A DNA stretch of 64,000 bases from Tilletia caries (taxonomy: Eukaryota > Basidiomycota > Exobasidiomycetes > Tilletiales > Tilletiaceae), in the NCBI GenBank assembly GCA_032718865.1, contig JALUTQ010000041.1, forward strand, positions 434,001-498,000, in the 5' to 3' direction. Under the pieces are notes generated by a model. It worked only from the letters and a program-made list of their open reading frames with translations. It did not search any database and had not been told where the DNA came from. A program made the translations under genes and the position numbers. Of the stretch, positions 23,271 to 35,267 are shown piece after piece. How positions within the stretch are numbered: position 1 is the stretch's first letter; each line of letters opens with the position of its first letter.

Positions 23271-24276
23271 CTTGAAGCTTGAAGCAAGCGGTGTCTTGAT
23301 GTCGGAGATGAAGTGGCGCCGGGCGGAAAGCTGTGTGTTCGAAGGTGAAGATGGGCGGGCGGTGAAGGTTGAAAAGGTCAGAAAGAAAGGGCTTGAAGAG
23401 AGAAAGGCAAAAGAGGAAGTGTAAATGTCTGCCAGCCAGCTGGAGGTCGAGAAGCGTAAGAGGTGTGTGAGAACTGGAGAGCAGGGTCGGGACAGGGTTC
23501 CTGTCACAGAGAAGGCTAGCATTCTATAGAGCTGCAGAGGGTCAGATGTCAGCCCGCGTATCAGCCCCTTCTGATGCCCAGCGCCGCCTTCTTACATATC
23601 CGCAGTCTTCTCATTTGCGACTGCCGTCTGACAAGTCTCCGTCGCCTCATCACCAAATGAATGGAGACCTCCTACCTTGGCGACCGTCCACAGCTCACTG
23701 CAGAGGACAGACGATCCGGAATACAGCGTGCAACCGACGCCCCGAGTCCCGCTTCCCGAAGGCCGAAGTCCGAGAGAGATACTCGCCGGCTGACTTGGAT
23801 GGCTGTGGTTGTGGAAAGGAACGAAATGGAATCGAGGGAGATGGTTCATTTCTGGTGTTGTTGTCACGTGCGCCCGTCAGATTCGCCACGCCGTCGACGC
23901 GCCTCGAGACCTTCCTTCCATCTTCGTTCGCACATTCTCTTTTCTTTTCCTCCTTTTCTCTACCTCCACGCATGCAGACGCCCGTCAGGGGTACTGATCT
24001 CCGCCGGCAGAGCTGCAAAGGAGCGATACGACCCGGGCTAGTACCATGCCCATAAGGAAGCAGCGCTGCTGTATCTTTCCCCCCCTTACTTAGAACACCT
24101 CCTGTAGGTAGGTGTGCGCGTCACGTCGACGCGCGCCTCTTTGCTGCGCCCTTTGCGCGGCCTTGGTCAATCGATTTTCTGTCTGTCTGTCTGATGTCTG
24201 ACGCGCCCCGAGAACAACACTTTGGACGGGCAGTCCGCTCCCCGACGTCCAGCTCCCTTCATCATACAAATCAGCG
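23271..24276. promoter_or_regulatory. Divergent region, thioesterase-like / CND1
   Basis: A 1.0-kb region separates two head-to-head start codons. Short frames on both strands carry no recognisable domain. TGTCTGTCTGTC microsatellite-like sequence occurs near 24180, about 95 bases before the CND1 start. Confidence 0.45.
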
Positions 24277-27200
24277 ATGTCCGACTCTGCGTTCTCCCTT
24301 GCGGACGAGCTCCTTGCTCTGCGCGGCGAGGATGTCTACATAATCCCGAACGAGGTCGCCGTCGATGACCTCTCACCCGCCCACCAGTCGGCAGCGCTCG
24401 ACCAAACTATCGACACCCTCGCGGCCAGCACCGACGAGATTGTCAGCACAGACACATTCGACGCGCTGCGCTCCTTTCTCAAGCATTTCACTGCGCTCAG
24501 CCCGTCCACGGCGCTAAAATTGATCGACCTGATATCCAGCGCCTTCTCCAGCGCACTCGATGCAGCCGCTCGTGACTTCGACGACCCGGGCGCATACGCA
24601 TCACACGCGCCGGCGTTGGAACGATTCGCCTTTCTCCTACAATGGTTCGTTCTCGCTGCGGAGCGGAAAGGAAACACTCCCTCGGCTGAAGGAGGCGCTG
24701 CCCTTGCGGTTCGCGGTCGAGGAGCAAGGGGACGTGGGCGAGGGAGGGCAGGGGGCGCGACCGGCAGCAGCAGAGACGCATTCCAATGGTATGAACATAT
24801 CCCGAACATCCTGTTGACGATGTCAAAGGCACTTCGGGTCCGAAGCGAACGAATGTGGACCGTCACCGCCTCCAGAGATGCATATGTCTCCGGCTGCATT
24901 CTACGACCGGCGCTGTACTTGCAAGAAAATGAGCATAATCTCAAGGTCGCAGAGATCCGGATCGGCACCAACAAGATCATCTGCCAGGCTGTCAAGGCAC
25001 ACGGGCAAGCATTCTCCGTACACACCAGTATCATGCAGAGTCTGCAGTACTACGAGCACTTGTCCGAACCTATGGCGGAGCTCTTACATCTACTGCGCAC
25101 AGAATTCGACTACGAGCGCCTCGGCGAAGACGTGCTTCGCGAAATTGCAACCAAGACCTTTGGTGCCATGGACTCGAAGAGTCCTCGATCCTTCGGTCGC
25201 TTCCTGGTACGGATGGCGCAGCTCAGCCCTCGATCGGTCCTCAAAGTGGTTAGCCTTCTACAGACACACCTCAACAGCGAGAGCTACCCGATGCGCAACG
25301 CGTTACTGGAAATCCTTGGCATTCTCATCCAGGAGCTTTCGTTGTCGGAGGAGGTTGAGCTTGGCGCTTCTACTGGAGAGGAGGAACAAGGACTAGGGCC
25401 GGAAGAAGGCAGGAAGAAACAGGTGGAAACATTTTTCGAACTACTGTTCCAAAGATTCCTGGATCTCAACTCCTACGTGCGAAGCAAGCTTTTGACAGTG
25501 TTGAGCAAGCTCTGCGAGTGAGTACTGTAGTCAATCGTCGGTATCCACTACTCATCCGCTGACGATGTACCTTTCCCATCATAGACTGCCCACCAAGTTT
25601 CCACGTCAACGCGCCAGGATGACCGATCTTGTCATCCGGGCGCTCGAAGACAAGTCGTCTACTGTTCGAAAGAACGCCATCGGCCTCCTCACCAAGCTTA
25701 TATTAACACACCCGTACGGTGTCATGCATGGTGGCGAGCTCAACCTCACAGACTGGCAAGAGCGGCATGAAGTGCTCAAGAAGCAGTTGTCCGAGCTCGA
25801 GAAGTTGCTCGAGCTTCCTGTCGAGGAAGAAAGCGAGGACGACGATGAGGGCATCGACAGCGCTGAGGAAGAAGAGGAGATCAACTTCGGTACAGACGAC
25901 GAGGAAGTCGGAGACGAAACAGCTGAGACGGACGACGCCGAGCGCTCTAAGCGGAAACGTATCCGCTCCGAGAAGTCGAAGCGCAATGCAGAGAAGAAGA
26001 AGGAGGTTGAGGAGCGCAAAAAGCGGCCACGCAAATCTCTCGATCTCGTCGCGTTCCAAGCCGCGCAAGAGAACATGTCGCAAGCCGATGCCGACAAATT
26101 GATGAAGATGCGACTCACGAAGCGATACTACTCCGATGCGATTCACTTCATCAAGCAGATCGAAAATGCGATGCCAGTCCTCAGCCAGCTCCTCGTGTCG
26201 ACGAACAAGGCCGAGGTGCTGGAGAGCATGGAGTTCTTCCGCATCGCACACGAGTACCGACTCGAGACCTCCCAGGAAGGCATCCGCAAGATGGTCCATC
26301 TGATCTGGACCAAGGATAATACCCTTATCGGTGACGATGGCAAGGAGCTCAAGGGTATCCGATCACGACTGATCGAAGTCTACCGCTCCTTGTACTTCGA
26401 ACCGCTGGCGAACGTCAGTGCGAAGGACAATGTTGCCCGTGTAGCTCGAAACATGATTGAGCGAACATTCGGCGCGACCTTGGCCGAGTTGACCTCCCTC
26501 GAGCAGCTGTTCAGCACGATGGCGTCGCAGGACATGGTGGATGACGAGGTCGTCCGCAAGCTCTGGGCGGTGTACGCCACGGGCCAGAAGATCCCACAAG
26601 CTCAGCGGCGCGGCGCGATTATCGTCCTCAGCATGATCGCTATTGCTAACAAGGATATCGTGGCCGATCGCTTGGAAACCTTACTGCAGACTGGCTTGGG
26701 TCCGCTGGGGGCTCGCGACATTGTGCTTGCGCGTCACACCTGCGTGGCGCTTTCCCGCATCAGTGGCAGTGTAAAGAAGGTCAAGGGAGCGCTCAGCGAC
26801 GAGTCCGTTAGGTACCCCATGTCCCATCCACTCTTCTATCGGCTGCGTGGGGCTATCGAGATGCAACCTGCTTTGGGCAGCTCAAATGCGAGCGAGTGGT
26901 TCAGTCTGGCTGAAAATGCGGTGCAAGCGATTTACCTCCTGGGTCAGCAACCCGACACACTCTGTGGCGACATCATCAAGACTATGACTATGCGCGTGTT
27001 CGGGCCACAGCAACCTGGCAAAGCCTTAGTCCCGGGGACACCACTCGAGAAGGCTCCCTCTCCGCCGAAGGACGACAATGCTGACGCTTCTGAATCAGAT
27101 GACGAAGAAGCTGGTCAAGGTGCCGCCGGACCATCTGCTCCCGCACCAAAGGCCTCCGCTTTCCAACTCGCTCAACTGCTTTTCGTAGTTGGTCAGGTTG

Positions 27201-28692
27201 CTTTGAAGCAGATCGTTTATCTCGAAGTGGTGGAACGGGAAGTCAAACGGCGCAAAGGTGAGGCAGATGCGGAGAAGAAGCAGGCGAGCAACCAGGGCGA
27301 CAGCAGCAAGCAAGGCGACCAGGGTGGAGAAGAGCTCGATCAAGTGGCAGGCAATGCTGAGGACGATATCGGCGAGACTATTGCGAGTATCCGGGAGAAG
27401 GAGCTTCTGGACAACACTCGCAGTCTGCTGGCTCTCTTCGGACCCATGGTGTCGCACATCTGCAGCAACCCGAAGATGTACCCGAACGTCACGCTACGGA
27501 AAGCCGCTGTGCTGACCCTCTGCAAGTTCATGTGCGTCTCGTCGGCATATTGCGAGCCCAACCTCGGCCTGCTCTTCCACATCCTCTCCACATCTTCCGA
27601 CGCTGCTACCCGGTCGAACGTAGTGATCGCCCTTGGTGACATTGCCGTGAGTTTCGGCAACCTGGTCGACGAAAACAGCGACCGGCTGTACGCTGGCCTG
27701 AAGGACCGTGATCTGGGTGTGAAGAAGCACACGCTCATGGTGCTCACCCACTTGATCTTGAACGGCATGATCAAGGTCAAGGGTCAACTTGGTGAGATGG
27801 CCAAGTGTCTGGAGGACAAGGAGCGGCGGGTGAGCGATTTGGCGAAACTGTTCTTCAGCGAGCTGTCGACGAAGGAGAATGCGGTGTACAACAACTTGCC
27901 GGACATCATCAGTCACCTGTCCATCGGCCAGCACGCGGTCGACGAGAAGACGTTCGAACAGACGATGTCCTACATCTTTGGCTTCATCGACAAGGAGAAG
28001 CAGGCTGAGAACGTCGTGGAGAAGCTCTGTCAGAGGTGAGTATACTCTGCCGTTATGTCGCACTCTTACCTGCGGCAAAGCTGATGTGTCTTCTACCTTG
28101 ATGCAGATTCCGTCTGACCTCCGAAGAGCGCCAATGGCGGGATATCGCTTATTGCTTGTCGCTGCTCCCATACAAGTCAGAGCGCTCCATCAAGAAGCTC
28201 ATCGAAGGACTTCCATTCTGTAAGTTATGCCCTTCCTTTCAACATGTTTTTACGCTGCTGACCAGACATCTGTCTCCTTCAGACCAAGACAAACTACACA
28301 GCGAAGCCGTGTACAATCGGTTCAGCGAGATACTGGCAAAGGCTCGTGCGAATCGTCCATCGGGTGGAACCAAAGCGGTATCAGCTGGGGGTGCATCCGA
28401 GGCCGACTTGCACGAGTTCGAGCAGATTTTGGAGAGTTACAAGACGAAGGGCGAGGAGGATAAGGCCTTTGAGAACAAGACTCAGCGGATCGCAAAAGCG
28501 GCAGGCAAGAAGGCGACGAGAGGTGCGAAGGCACCGGCAGCCGCAAGAGCACCAGCAGCCTCCAGGGCACCGGCGGCCTCAAGGGCATCAGCAGCCTCAA
28601 GTGCAGCCCCAGCGCGGCGAGGAGGGCGCACACGAACGGCAACACGGAGAAGGATCGTGGACGATGATACTGATGATGATGACAGCGAATGA
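24277..28692 (+). CDS. CND1: Condensin complex subunit 1 (CAP-D2)
   Basis: Four exons (24277-25517, 25585-28035, 28107-28219, 28283-28692) encode 1404 residues, the usual size for Cnd1/Ycs4/CAP-D2. The N-terminal Cnd1 domain starts MSDSAFSLADELLAL. HEAT repeats run through the whole protein. A long acidic insert lies near residues 490-550. The conserved Cnd1 core is at NPKMYPNVTLRKAAVLTLCK through LFHILSTSSDAATRSNVVIA, with LGVKKHTLMVLTHLILNGMI after it. The tail is Ala/Lys-rich and ends in RRIVDDDTDDDDSE, a disordered end that is often phosphorylated in the family. The protein is a HEAT subunit of condensin and acts on mitotic chromosomes with SMC2, SMC4, the kleisin and CAP-G. The introns are 67, 71 and 63 bases with perfect phases. 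It is the largest and best-conserved gene in the window. Confidence 0.96.
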
Positions 28693-28744
28693 TTCGGACG
28701 ATTGTAACTCACTGACTCTTGATTGCGTTGCCCTAATGTAAATG

Positions 28745-28898
28745 CTACTTGTCCAGCAAGGCGAACGATATGGCCCGGCTTTGCTCTTGTTTTTGAGGGA
28801 CCTCTTGGAAGACCTTAGTGACGGACTGCTGATCCGACCTCAAGCTCCCATTGCGGGTGGCAAGGAGGAGCGGTGCCATCAAGAGTTCTCCCACCTCG
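28745..28898 (-). pseudogene. Internally deleted copy of the 2H phosphoesterase locus
   Basis: Read on the minus strand, the first 47 bases (28898 downward) are identical to 44551-44597, in the leader of the 2H phosphoesterase gene. About 40 further bases are similar. The text then jumps to the last ~75 bases of that gene, including CAAAAACAAGAGCAAAGC and the end GCCTTGCTGGACAAGTAG. About 830 bases of the gene body are missing between the two parts. This is a deletion derivative or a chimeric partial copy, with no intact product. It lies 52 bases beyond the CND1 stop codon. Confidence 0.75.
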
Positions 28899-29053
28899 TT
28901 TATGTGCGCGACGGTAAATTCAACTCCGTTCTCCGTCCAGCGGCACTCCTTACATTGATATGTACTGACCTCACTGCCATCACCGCACCACCACCACAGG
29001 CGGCACAGATCCAGCAAAGACTTCCTCAGCACGCAGCAGGCTCCTTGGACACG

Positions 29054-31416
29054 ATGGCAAGCGAGCAGCTGGTGGTACTCACAGACGAGCTGTATGCCGG
29101 TGTTCTGTCCAGCATCGATGCCTGCGCTCGGGACACGGGGAATCCCGCCACAACCGTGAAGTTGAGCAAAATCGTCAAACGCGCTCTGGAGGCGTCAAGG
29201 AACAGCACCGGTTCGAAGGAGGCATCGCTGCGACGCGGCAAGATTCGTGCCTTCGGAGATGAGCACTTCGAACAAGATATCGGCCTGGGCACACTCGCCT
29301 GCCAAGTGCTCGTCTCTTCATCGAGCGAACGCCGACGTATTCTTCCCAAGGGCAGCATCGCAGACGGATCCCCATCCTTCTCCTTGAAGAAATCGTTCCG
29401 GCTCATTCCAGTCCAGCTCAGACATGTTTGCTTGCCTCTACATGCGGCCATTCAAGCATTCTCGGTCCTCGAGAACATGGGTGGCTTTGCCGGCAGGTCT
29501 GATTTACCTAGGCTGGCGAAATCAATCACCCTGGGTTTCATGGAGCTCGAGAGCATCTACCAAGTGAGTGGTTCGTACAGTCCTCCGTGCAGCGACCATG
29601 TCGAGGATCTAATGTCCAATTCCTGCAGATGGATATCTTTACAGACCTCCTGTTGGCTTTTCGTACAATGGGGCCCTTGTCCGCCTTCTATCCTAACCCC
29701 AGCTGGAACACGACGGACAGGACAGCGGAATCTGCTGAACGGATGGGACCGGTCATGGGCTTGAGTCTGTCCGGCAAGTTATGTCCTTACATCGAAAATT
29801 GCAGTGACATTCGAGAGCTGGGCCGTTTCCTTTCCGACAATTTCTGTCCCAGATACAGCCTGCTTTGGTTTACGACAAGACTTTCGGTGCCGGATATCCT
29901 TCAGTCATGCCTGCGCACAGCGGAACGACTGCTACCAGCTTCGGCCCAGCAAACCCACCCCGACACAACTGATGATCTTCAGAGTTTCGATCGTGCAGTG
30001 CAGGTCCTCGATGAAGGCATCGCCGTGGTCATGGTAGATGAAGATTCCACGTTCTCGCCTTCAAACATGATGCCGCCTACAGATCAGCTTCGGCATGTCC
30101 AACATCCACAAGTGGACCCAAAGTGGACCTCAGACGCGCTGCATCAAACACTTCGAAGTTTCGCCCACAGCGCAGTCCGCGTCGCCTTACCTCGAGCTAC
30201 CCGAGCCCTGGTCACGCTCCTCGTCCTACTTCTCTTTCGCTCCAGACTTCACGAAGTGACCTCTGAGCATCAAACCGATTTGGAACGCTTGGACGACTCT
30301 CACCTATTGTATTGCTGCTTTCACAAGATGGAAGGTCACAAGAAGAAGCTAGGGTGCCCAACAGAAGGGTGGGGGAAAACCTCCTTTCCAGAGGTTGAAG
30401 AGCGATACTCACGGGAGTCTCTGATGTTGCTGGAGCCAACCAACACATGCAAACACTTCGCCACTCTCTTGCGTTATTACTACGGCCTTTCGGATGCACC
30501 AGCTGGTAGTATGGCTAAGCACATATCACGAAGCGCCTCCGGTCATCAAGTATTGTTGGACCCACGCAAATTCGTGGCACGCGAGTCCCATGGTGACACG
30601 GCTATCATCCTCGAATGCGTCGTAACTCTCAGCGGGATGGGCCTCCACCGTGCTGAAGCCGAGCTTTCAGCAATCATGTTGGCGGCATGGGATGCGCAAA
30701 CAGCCTGCCACCCTAACGAACTCGACCACGGCTCTCGAAGACCTAAATCTGTCGATCACTCCGAGGAATACGACTGCGAGAATTTAGGGCAACGGGTGGT
30801 GCGGAGAAACGCAATCTCGAGACTCATTGGGGCGCGCGTCGCGCGGGCGGAGGCGAAGGCGGTCGCACAAGAGCAGGCGTGGGCTTCGGCCAGAGCTCAG
30901 GAGGAAAGAGCACTACGCGGTGCAGTGGGATCTCGTTGGATTGCGCCTGCGCAGATGGCTCCGACCTGGCGCTACGAACCCCTTCTCGATCAGTGGGTCG
31001 CGACCAGAAGCTCAGATGGGCCCACTGGAAGCGACGGCGAGAGGTTGTCCAAGAGTAAACACAACCGTGGCACGCCCCGAGTGTCATCGTCAGATCCCTC
31101 GGTCCGGCCCATCACTGCTCAAGACGAAGAAGGAGACGACGCAGCCTCACAATCGGAGGCGGAGTCCGTGTCATCGAATCTTCGATTCACGGGTGGGCCC
31201 TCCAATCCATATGCTCACGCCATGCAGGCTATCGAAGGCCAGAAAAAGCCCAAGCGTACCGAGCCGGGGCCCGACGACGAGGATAACGAGCTCGATGAAA
31301 TGGATCTCTTCAATCGCAGAACGCCAGTGGCGAAGCGAAGAAGACGTCCGCCGCAACGATATAATCCCCAAGAAGAAGAGCGGCGGTCAAAGGGCAAAGG
31401 GAAGGACAGAGCGTGA
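29054..31416 (+). CDS. Unrecognised 765-residue protein, nuclear-looking tail
   Basis: Two exons (29054-29563 and 29629-31416) join in phase across a canonical 65-base intron. The start MASEQLVVLTDELY was chosen because it opens a conserved-looking, mixed-composition segment. In-frame sequence further upstream overlaps the degenerate 2H copy. The first 450 residues appear globular and Leu-rich, with KLCPYIENCSDIRELGRFL and an Arg/Ala-rich helix (ARVARAEAKAVAQEQAW). The last 150 residues are disordered, ending with KKPKRTEPGPDDEDNELDE, then KRRRRPPQRYNP and a Lys/Arg-rich end, which suggests a nuclear protein. I recognise no family. Frame length, splice signals and codon use support a real gene. 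It may be lineage-specific. Confidence 0.75.
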
Positions 31417-31501
31417 TATCCTCGCGATCCGGTGCAAATCACCCAAACATCACGTCTCACGCATAATCAAGACAGCCACATGTACATTAACATTTTGTAC
31501 T

Positions 31502-33904
31502 CTAGAACAATTCTTTCCAGTCGTGTAGCCAATCTTCGATCTTCATATTGACCTGCTTGGCGAGGGACTGTGCAACTTCGTATGTCACGTTGATCCGGAT
31601 CGAGGTATTCGCGAGAGTGTCGAGCTTGGTTGTGGTCAAAAGGAACCGCTGCGCTATGAGAGCTTTGATCTGCCCGAAGGTAAAAGCATATGTTGTCGAT
31701 CTGTCAGCATCGTGCCGGGGAAGTGACAGCAGTGGAGTCGGAGTTACGTACCCTCTGCAAAGCGACGGCACTCCGAGCTATACGTTCCACGTCTCGAAGC
31801 CGCGATTGTCGTTCGGAACTGTCTGCGACAAGTCCTTCGCCGAGCTCCTCTTCTTCGGCCTCCTTGATAGTTTCTGGGTCTGATTCCCACAGCAGGACCT
31901 GGAATACGGACAGAAGACGCTCCAAGGTTGCGACCTTCGGACCGATGAGTTGTTGGCGGGCCTGCGTGTTTCGAGAGAGATGTCCAGGAGAATAAGAGTG
32001 AGGATCTCTGATATCGCTGCACAAATCAGGGAGATGATTTACTCACCAGACTGTTCTTCGAGCCAAAAGCGGCGCTCGACGCCTTTCCCTTGGCCGTCCC
32101 ACCACCCTTCTTTCTCTTTCGCCCAGGCCCGAGAGTCTCGTCTCGAACAAACCTCGAAACATCCAGTTTTGTTGGGTTGTAGCAGGCTATGAAAGCTGCG
32201 ACCAGCAGAAGTGCGGAAAGGCTCGGTAATGGAGGCACAGATGTGACTGCCGGCAACAGGACTGTGTGAAGGGTGAAGAAGAAAAGGATGGTCACTGTGG
32301 TGTTCGCACCTAATAATGGCAGATTGGCACCGAGCAAAACTCACTTCTCCGTTTTTTCGTCAAAGGCGCATCGGCCTGGACTTGATTCGCCACAGCTTCT
32401 TCCTCACTGTCTCCGCCGGCTGGTTCGTCCTCTGATTGCCCGAACTCCGCGTCTCTAAGCTTGAGAATTTCAACGTTGGATCCAACGGGCATTTGTGAAG
32501 TTTTGAGCTTGGCTTCCAGAATGCGATGTTGTGAGGCCAAGGTTGCCGAGCGTGTTGCGGTAGAAATCCATTCGCCCGGCGAGACTTCCTTGGACTGCAG
32601 ACGGGAAAGAGCGTCCCGGAAAGAAGACCTTCCGCTCACGAGCAAAGCTTCGAATTCGGTCACTTTCACTTGGAACGGGACCAAAGTGTGTGAAACGCGT
32701 GAGCAGTCAGCAGAGGGAAATTGAAGGCAGCCCCGAACTCACGCTCTCCTGTTTGTACAGGCACAAGAAACACGTGCCAAACTGCAGTGCACAGAAGCTG
32801 CATGTCGGTGATGTCTGCGACATCAACACGGAAGGAGGTGTACGCGATGTCACAGAAGCGAGAGTAGAGACTGTTGAAGTCCTTTTCATGGATGCGAGGC
32901 CCTGCTGAGCCAGTTGTGAGCTCCTGTGCTGGTCTTTCAGACGCAGACCGATAATTGCGGTACAAGGGCTTTGCGTTGAGTTTCAAGGTTTGACACGCGG
33001 CTGTAGTGAAAGATGGATTCAGCTCAAGAGTGTGAACTGGGCAGAAGTCAGCAGCAAACCGACTGCTCACCCTCCTTCACAAGTGGCGGGAAGTTCAGAA
33101 GTTCCGGTCCGGGGGAAGAGATATCTCCATCAGCGTGGCGATAATGATGCCAACTCAGATGTGAGACGAGGATGAAAGAGACCCGTCCGGCGGGAATCCC
33201 CCTGCCACGGAGCTATTGGATGTAACTCATCAGCTCAGCAACCTGCGTTTGGAAACGGAATGGTCCAAACTCACAAGGGTGTCGATGTTGAGCATTCCTT
33301 CGAGAAGGAAGCTCGGCCATATGTCTCGGACTCGGTGGGCCTGGTCGATTACGATACAGAGGCGATATTGGGAGGGATCGCCGCGGGTACGTTTTCGAAT
33401 GGCATTAGCGAGCAAGGCCACGAAGGAGTCGAGGGCATCATCCAGAACCAATTTTGCAGCGTCTTCCTCTTGGTCCCCCGAGCCGTGAATGACGGCTTTC
33501 AGAACGGCGCGGAAGAGGATACGTGGTGAATATACGAGGAGGGCGGGCAGGGTGACGAAGTCCAATGCTGGTTTTGATGATGCGTCCTGGATTTCTTCAT
33601 CGACCTGTGCGAAATCAGAACGAATGCGGTCGAGGACAGCTCGGATCAGAGCGGATGTATGTCTTGGACTCCTGGGATCGTACAGGAGCAGCGATGGAGG
33701 GCTTGCTTGCTCCGGCTACGGGATCGATGTATACACCCAATCGTCAGCTGAACTGAATTCCGATTCCTTTTGCACGAGATGTGAGAGACGAGAAGGGCTC
33801 ACCGAAGCATACGCCTGCGCGAGAACCGAGATCTGTGTTGACCGACCTGGAAAGAGCGGCTCGATCGCCGCGGCAATGCTCTCAGGATCTGGGGTGGCAC
33901 TCAT
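31502..33904 (-). CDS. ORC5: Origin recognition complex subunit 5
   Basis: Several exons on the minus strand build an ORC5-like protein. It opens with MSATPDPESIAAAIEPLFPG and RSTQISVLAQAY, the family's PGRxxQI start. A P-loop position follows (PSLLLYDPRSPRHTSALIRA), then a Walker B-like segment (YRLCIVIDQAHRVRDIWP). The diagnostic C-terminal block has LLVAAFIACYNPTKLDVSRF followed by GRKRKKGG. The end reads IRINVTYEVAQSLAKQVNM and LHDWKELF. ORC5 is part of the six-subunit complex that marks replication origins. The P-loop lacks the GK[ST] signature, so ATP binding at this subunit looks lost or altered. Small introns of about 50-90 bases separate the exons, and I have not fixed every junction. 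The gene is head-to-head with the SWR1 subunit gene, 218 bases apart. Confidence 0.85.
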
Positions 33905-34122
33905 CTTCTTCTGAACTATGAACTATGTATCGAATATGGAGGCAAGTAGGACAGAATTCGTGTGCTGAGGTCGAAATGGAGGATGGCGGGCAACGTGGAG
34001 AACAAAGGGAAGCGGCCTTCGCGCCTGGACCAAGCCACGCGACGCGACGCGATTCTCTCACGAGCCGCATGCCCATTTTCGTTCTCCTGCCACGACGAGC
34101 GCGATCTGTCAATGGAGCAATC
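33905..34122. promoter_or_regulatory. Bidirectional promoter ORC5 / SWR1 subunit gene
   Basis: Only 218 bases separate the ORC5 and HIT-zinc-finger gene start codons, which point away from each other. Both promoters must lie in or overlap this spacer, which has no TATA-like element. Confidence 0.6.
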
Positions 34123-35202
34123 ATGAGTTCGCAGGCCAAAGGAGGCAGAGGTGAGTCCGCGTTGGAAGCCCCGTCCGCCACGCTCGCCATGGCTGACCAT
34201 TTCTGCAATTTCCTGAGCACAGGAGGCAAGCGCGTCCTCTTCGATACCACCCGTCACTCGAAACGCGTCGTTCAAGCCGTCAAACTCGGTCGGCCAGAGA
34301 CGGTGTATCAGAAGGTGCTCAGTGAGGCAGAGCAAGTGGAACAGCTTGATGCTCGGCAACGTACCGCTGCCGAAGCTAAGCGACGGAGAACTTTGCGGAA
34401 GCTGGAGGAGTTGGAGGTACGTTATACTGGCCGTTCCTTTCTTTGAAAAATCTCTGTGGGACGCTTTCAGCTTACGAGCAAGTTCTATATTGCAGAGGAC
34501 AAATCACAGGGATGCTGCGGCGGGCCCAGCTGGTTTGAGTACGCCGGTGGAGGGGAAACGGAACTTGGCTGCAAATCTGACCAACTTGTTGGCGATGCGA
34601 AGGGAAGGGCTGGGCGAACGGGACAAGACGGTCACGCACGACTTGGAACTGCAAGCTGCGATTGATGTGAGTGTCTTCTGCCTTCTGTGCCTCAGTGTCG
34701 TATCCATTCATGCTCAACACTCAACCTCTGTGCGAAATTACCATTACAGAACTCGAGACGCGGGAAGAATGGCCGGATAGCGGTACCGAAGGAACAGTGG
34801 ACGCCTGCAGTACGCAAGATCCTCACCACGAAGCGGACATTTGCATCGCTCATCTCAGACGCAGTCAGTATCAGTAGTCCCTGGTCATTCTTCTGGCTTT
34901 TCATTTTGCTGATCCTATTCGTCCTTTGGGCTCCACAGGCTGAGTTCCCATCGATGCATGTAGCGCCCAACTATTTTACGGCTCAAGCTGCTCGTCCTAT
35001 GCACGCCTCCCAGGTCATGTGCTCTATCTGCGGCTACTGGGGCCAGTACAGCTGCGTGAGATGCGGAGACCGATACTGTTCTCACAAATGCGGGTCAACG
35101 TGAGCTTTTCTTGATCCGTCCTCCTGTTGCGTTACCTTCTCCTAAACACTTTCTCTTTCTATTGACAGGCACGAGTCAGCAAGATGCGACCAGCGAGCAT
35201 AA
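34123..35202 (+). CDS. HIT zinc-finger protein, SWR1 subunit (Vps71/ZNHIT1-like)
   Basis: Six exons (34123-34150, 34223-34416, 34496-34666, 34750-34863, 34939-35099, 35169-35202) give 233 residues with all phases correct. The N-terminal half is a basic coiled coil (EAEQVEQLDARQRTAAEAKR). The C-terminal zf-HIT finger reads QVMCSICGYWGQYSCVRCGD followed by RYCSHKCGSTHESARC, with eight zinc ligands in the family spacing, and the protein ends three residues later. That layout, with the finger at the extreme C-terminus, matches Vps71/ZNHIT1, a subunit of the SWR1 complex that places H2A.Z in nucleosomes. Other HIT-finger proteins (Bcd1, Hit1) have the finger at the N-terminus, so they are less likely. 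Confidence 0.87.
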
Positions 35203-35267
35203 GATGGCCCATCAAGCCCTCTGTGCGCCTTTTGCCTTTTGTTTGCAATGGGAGACTCATTTCCATT

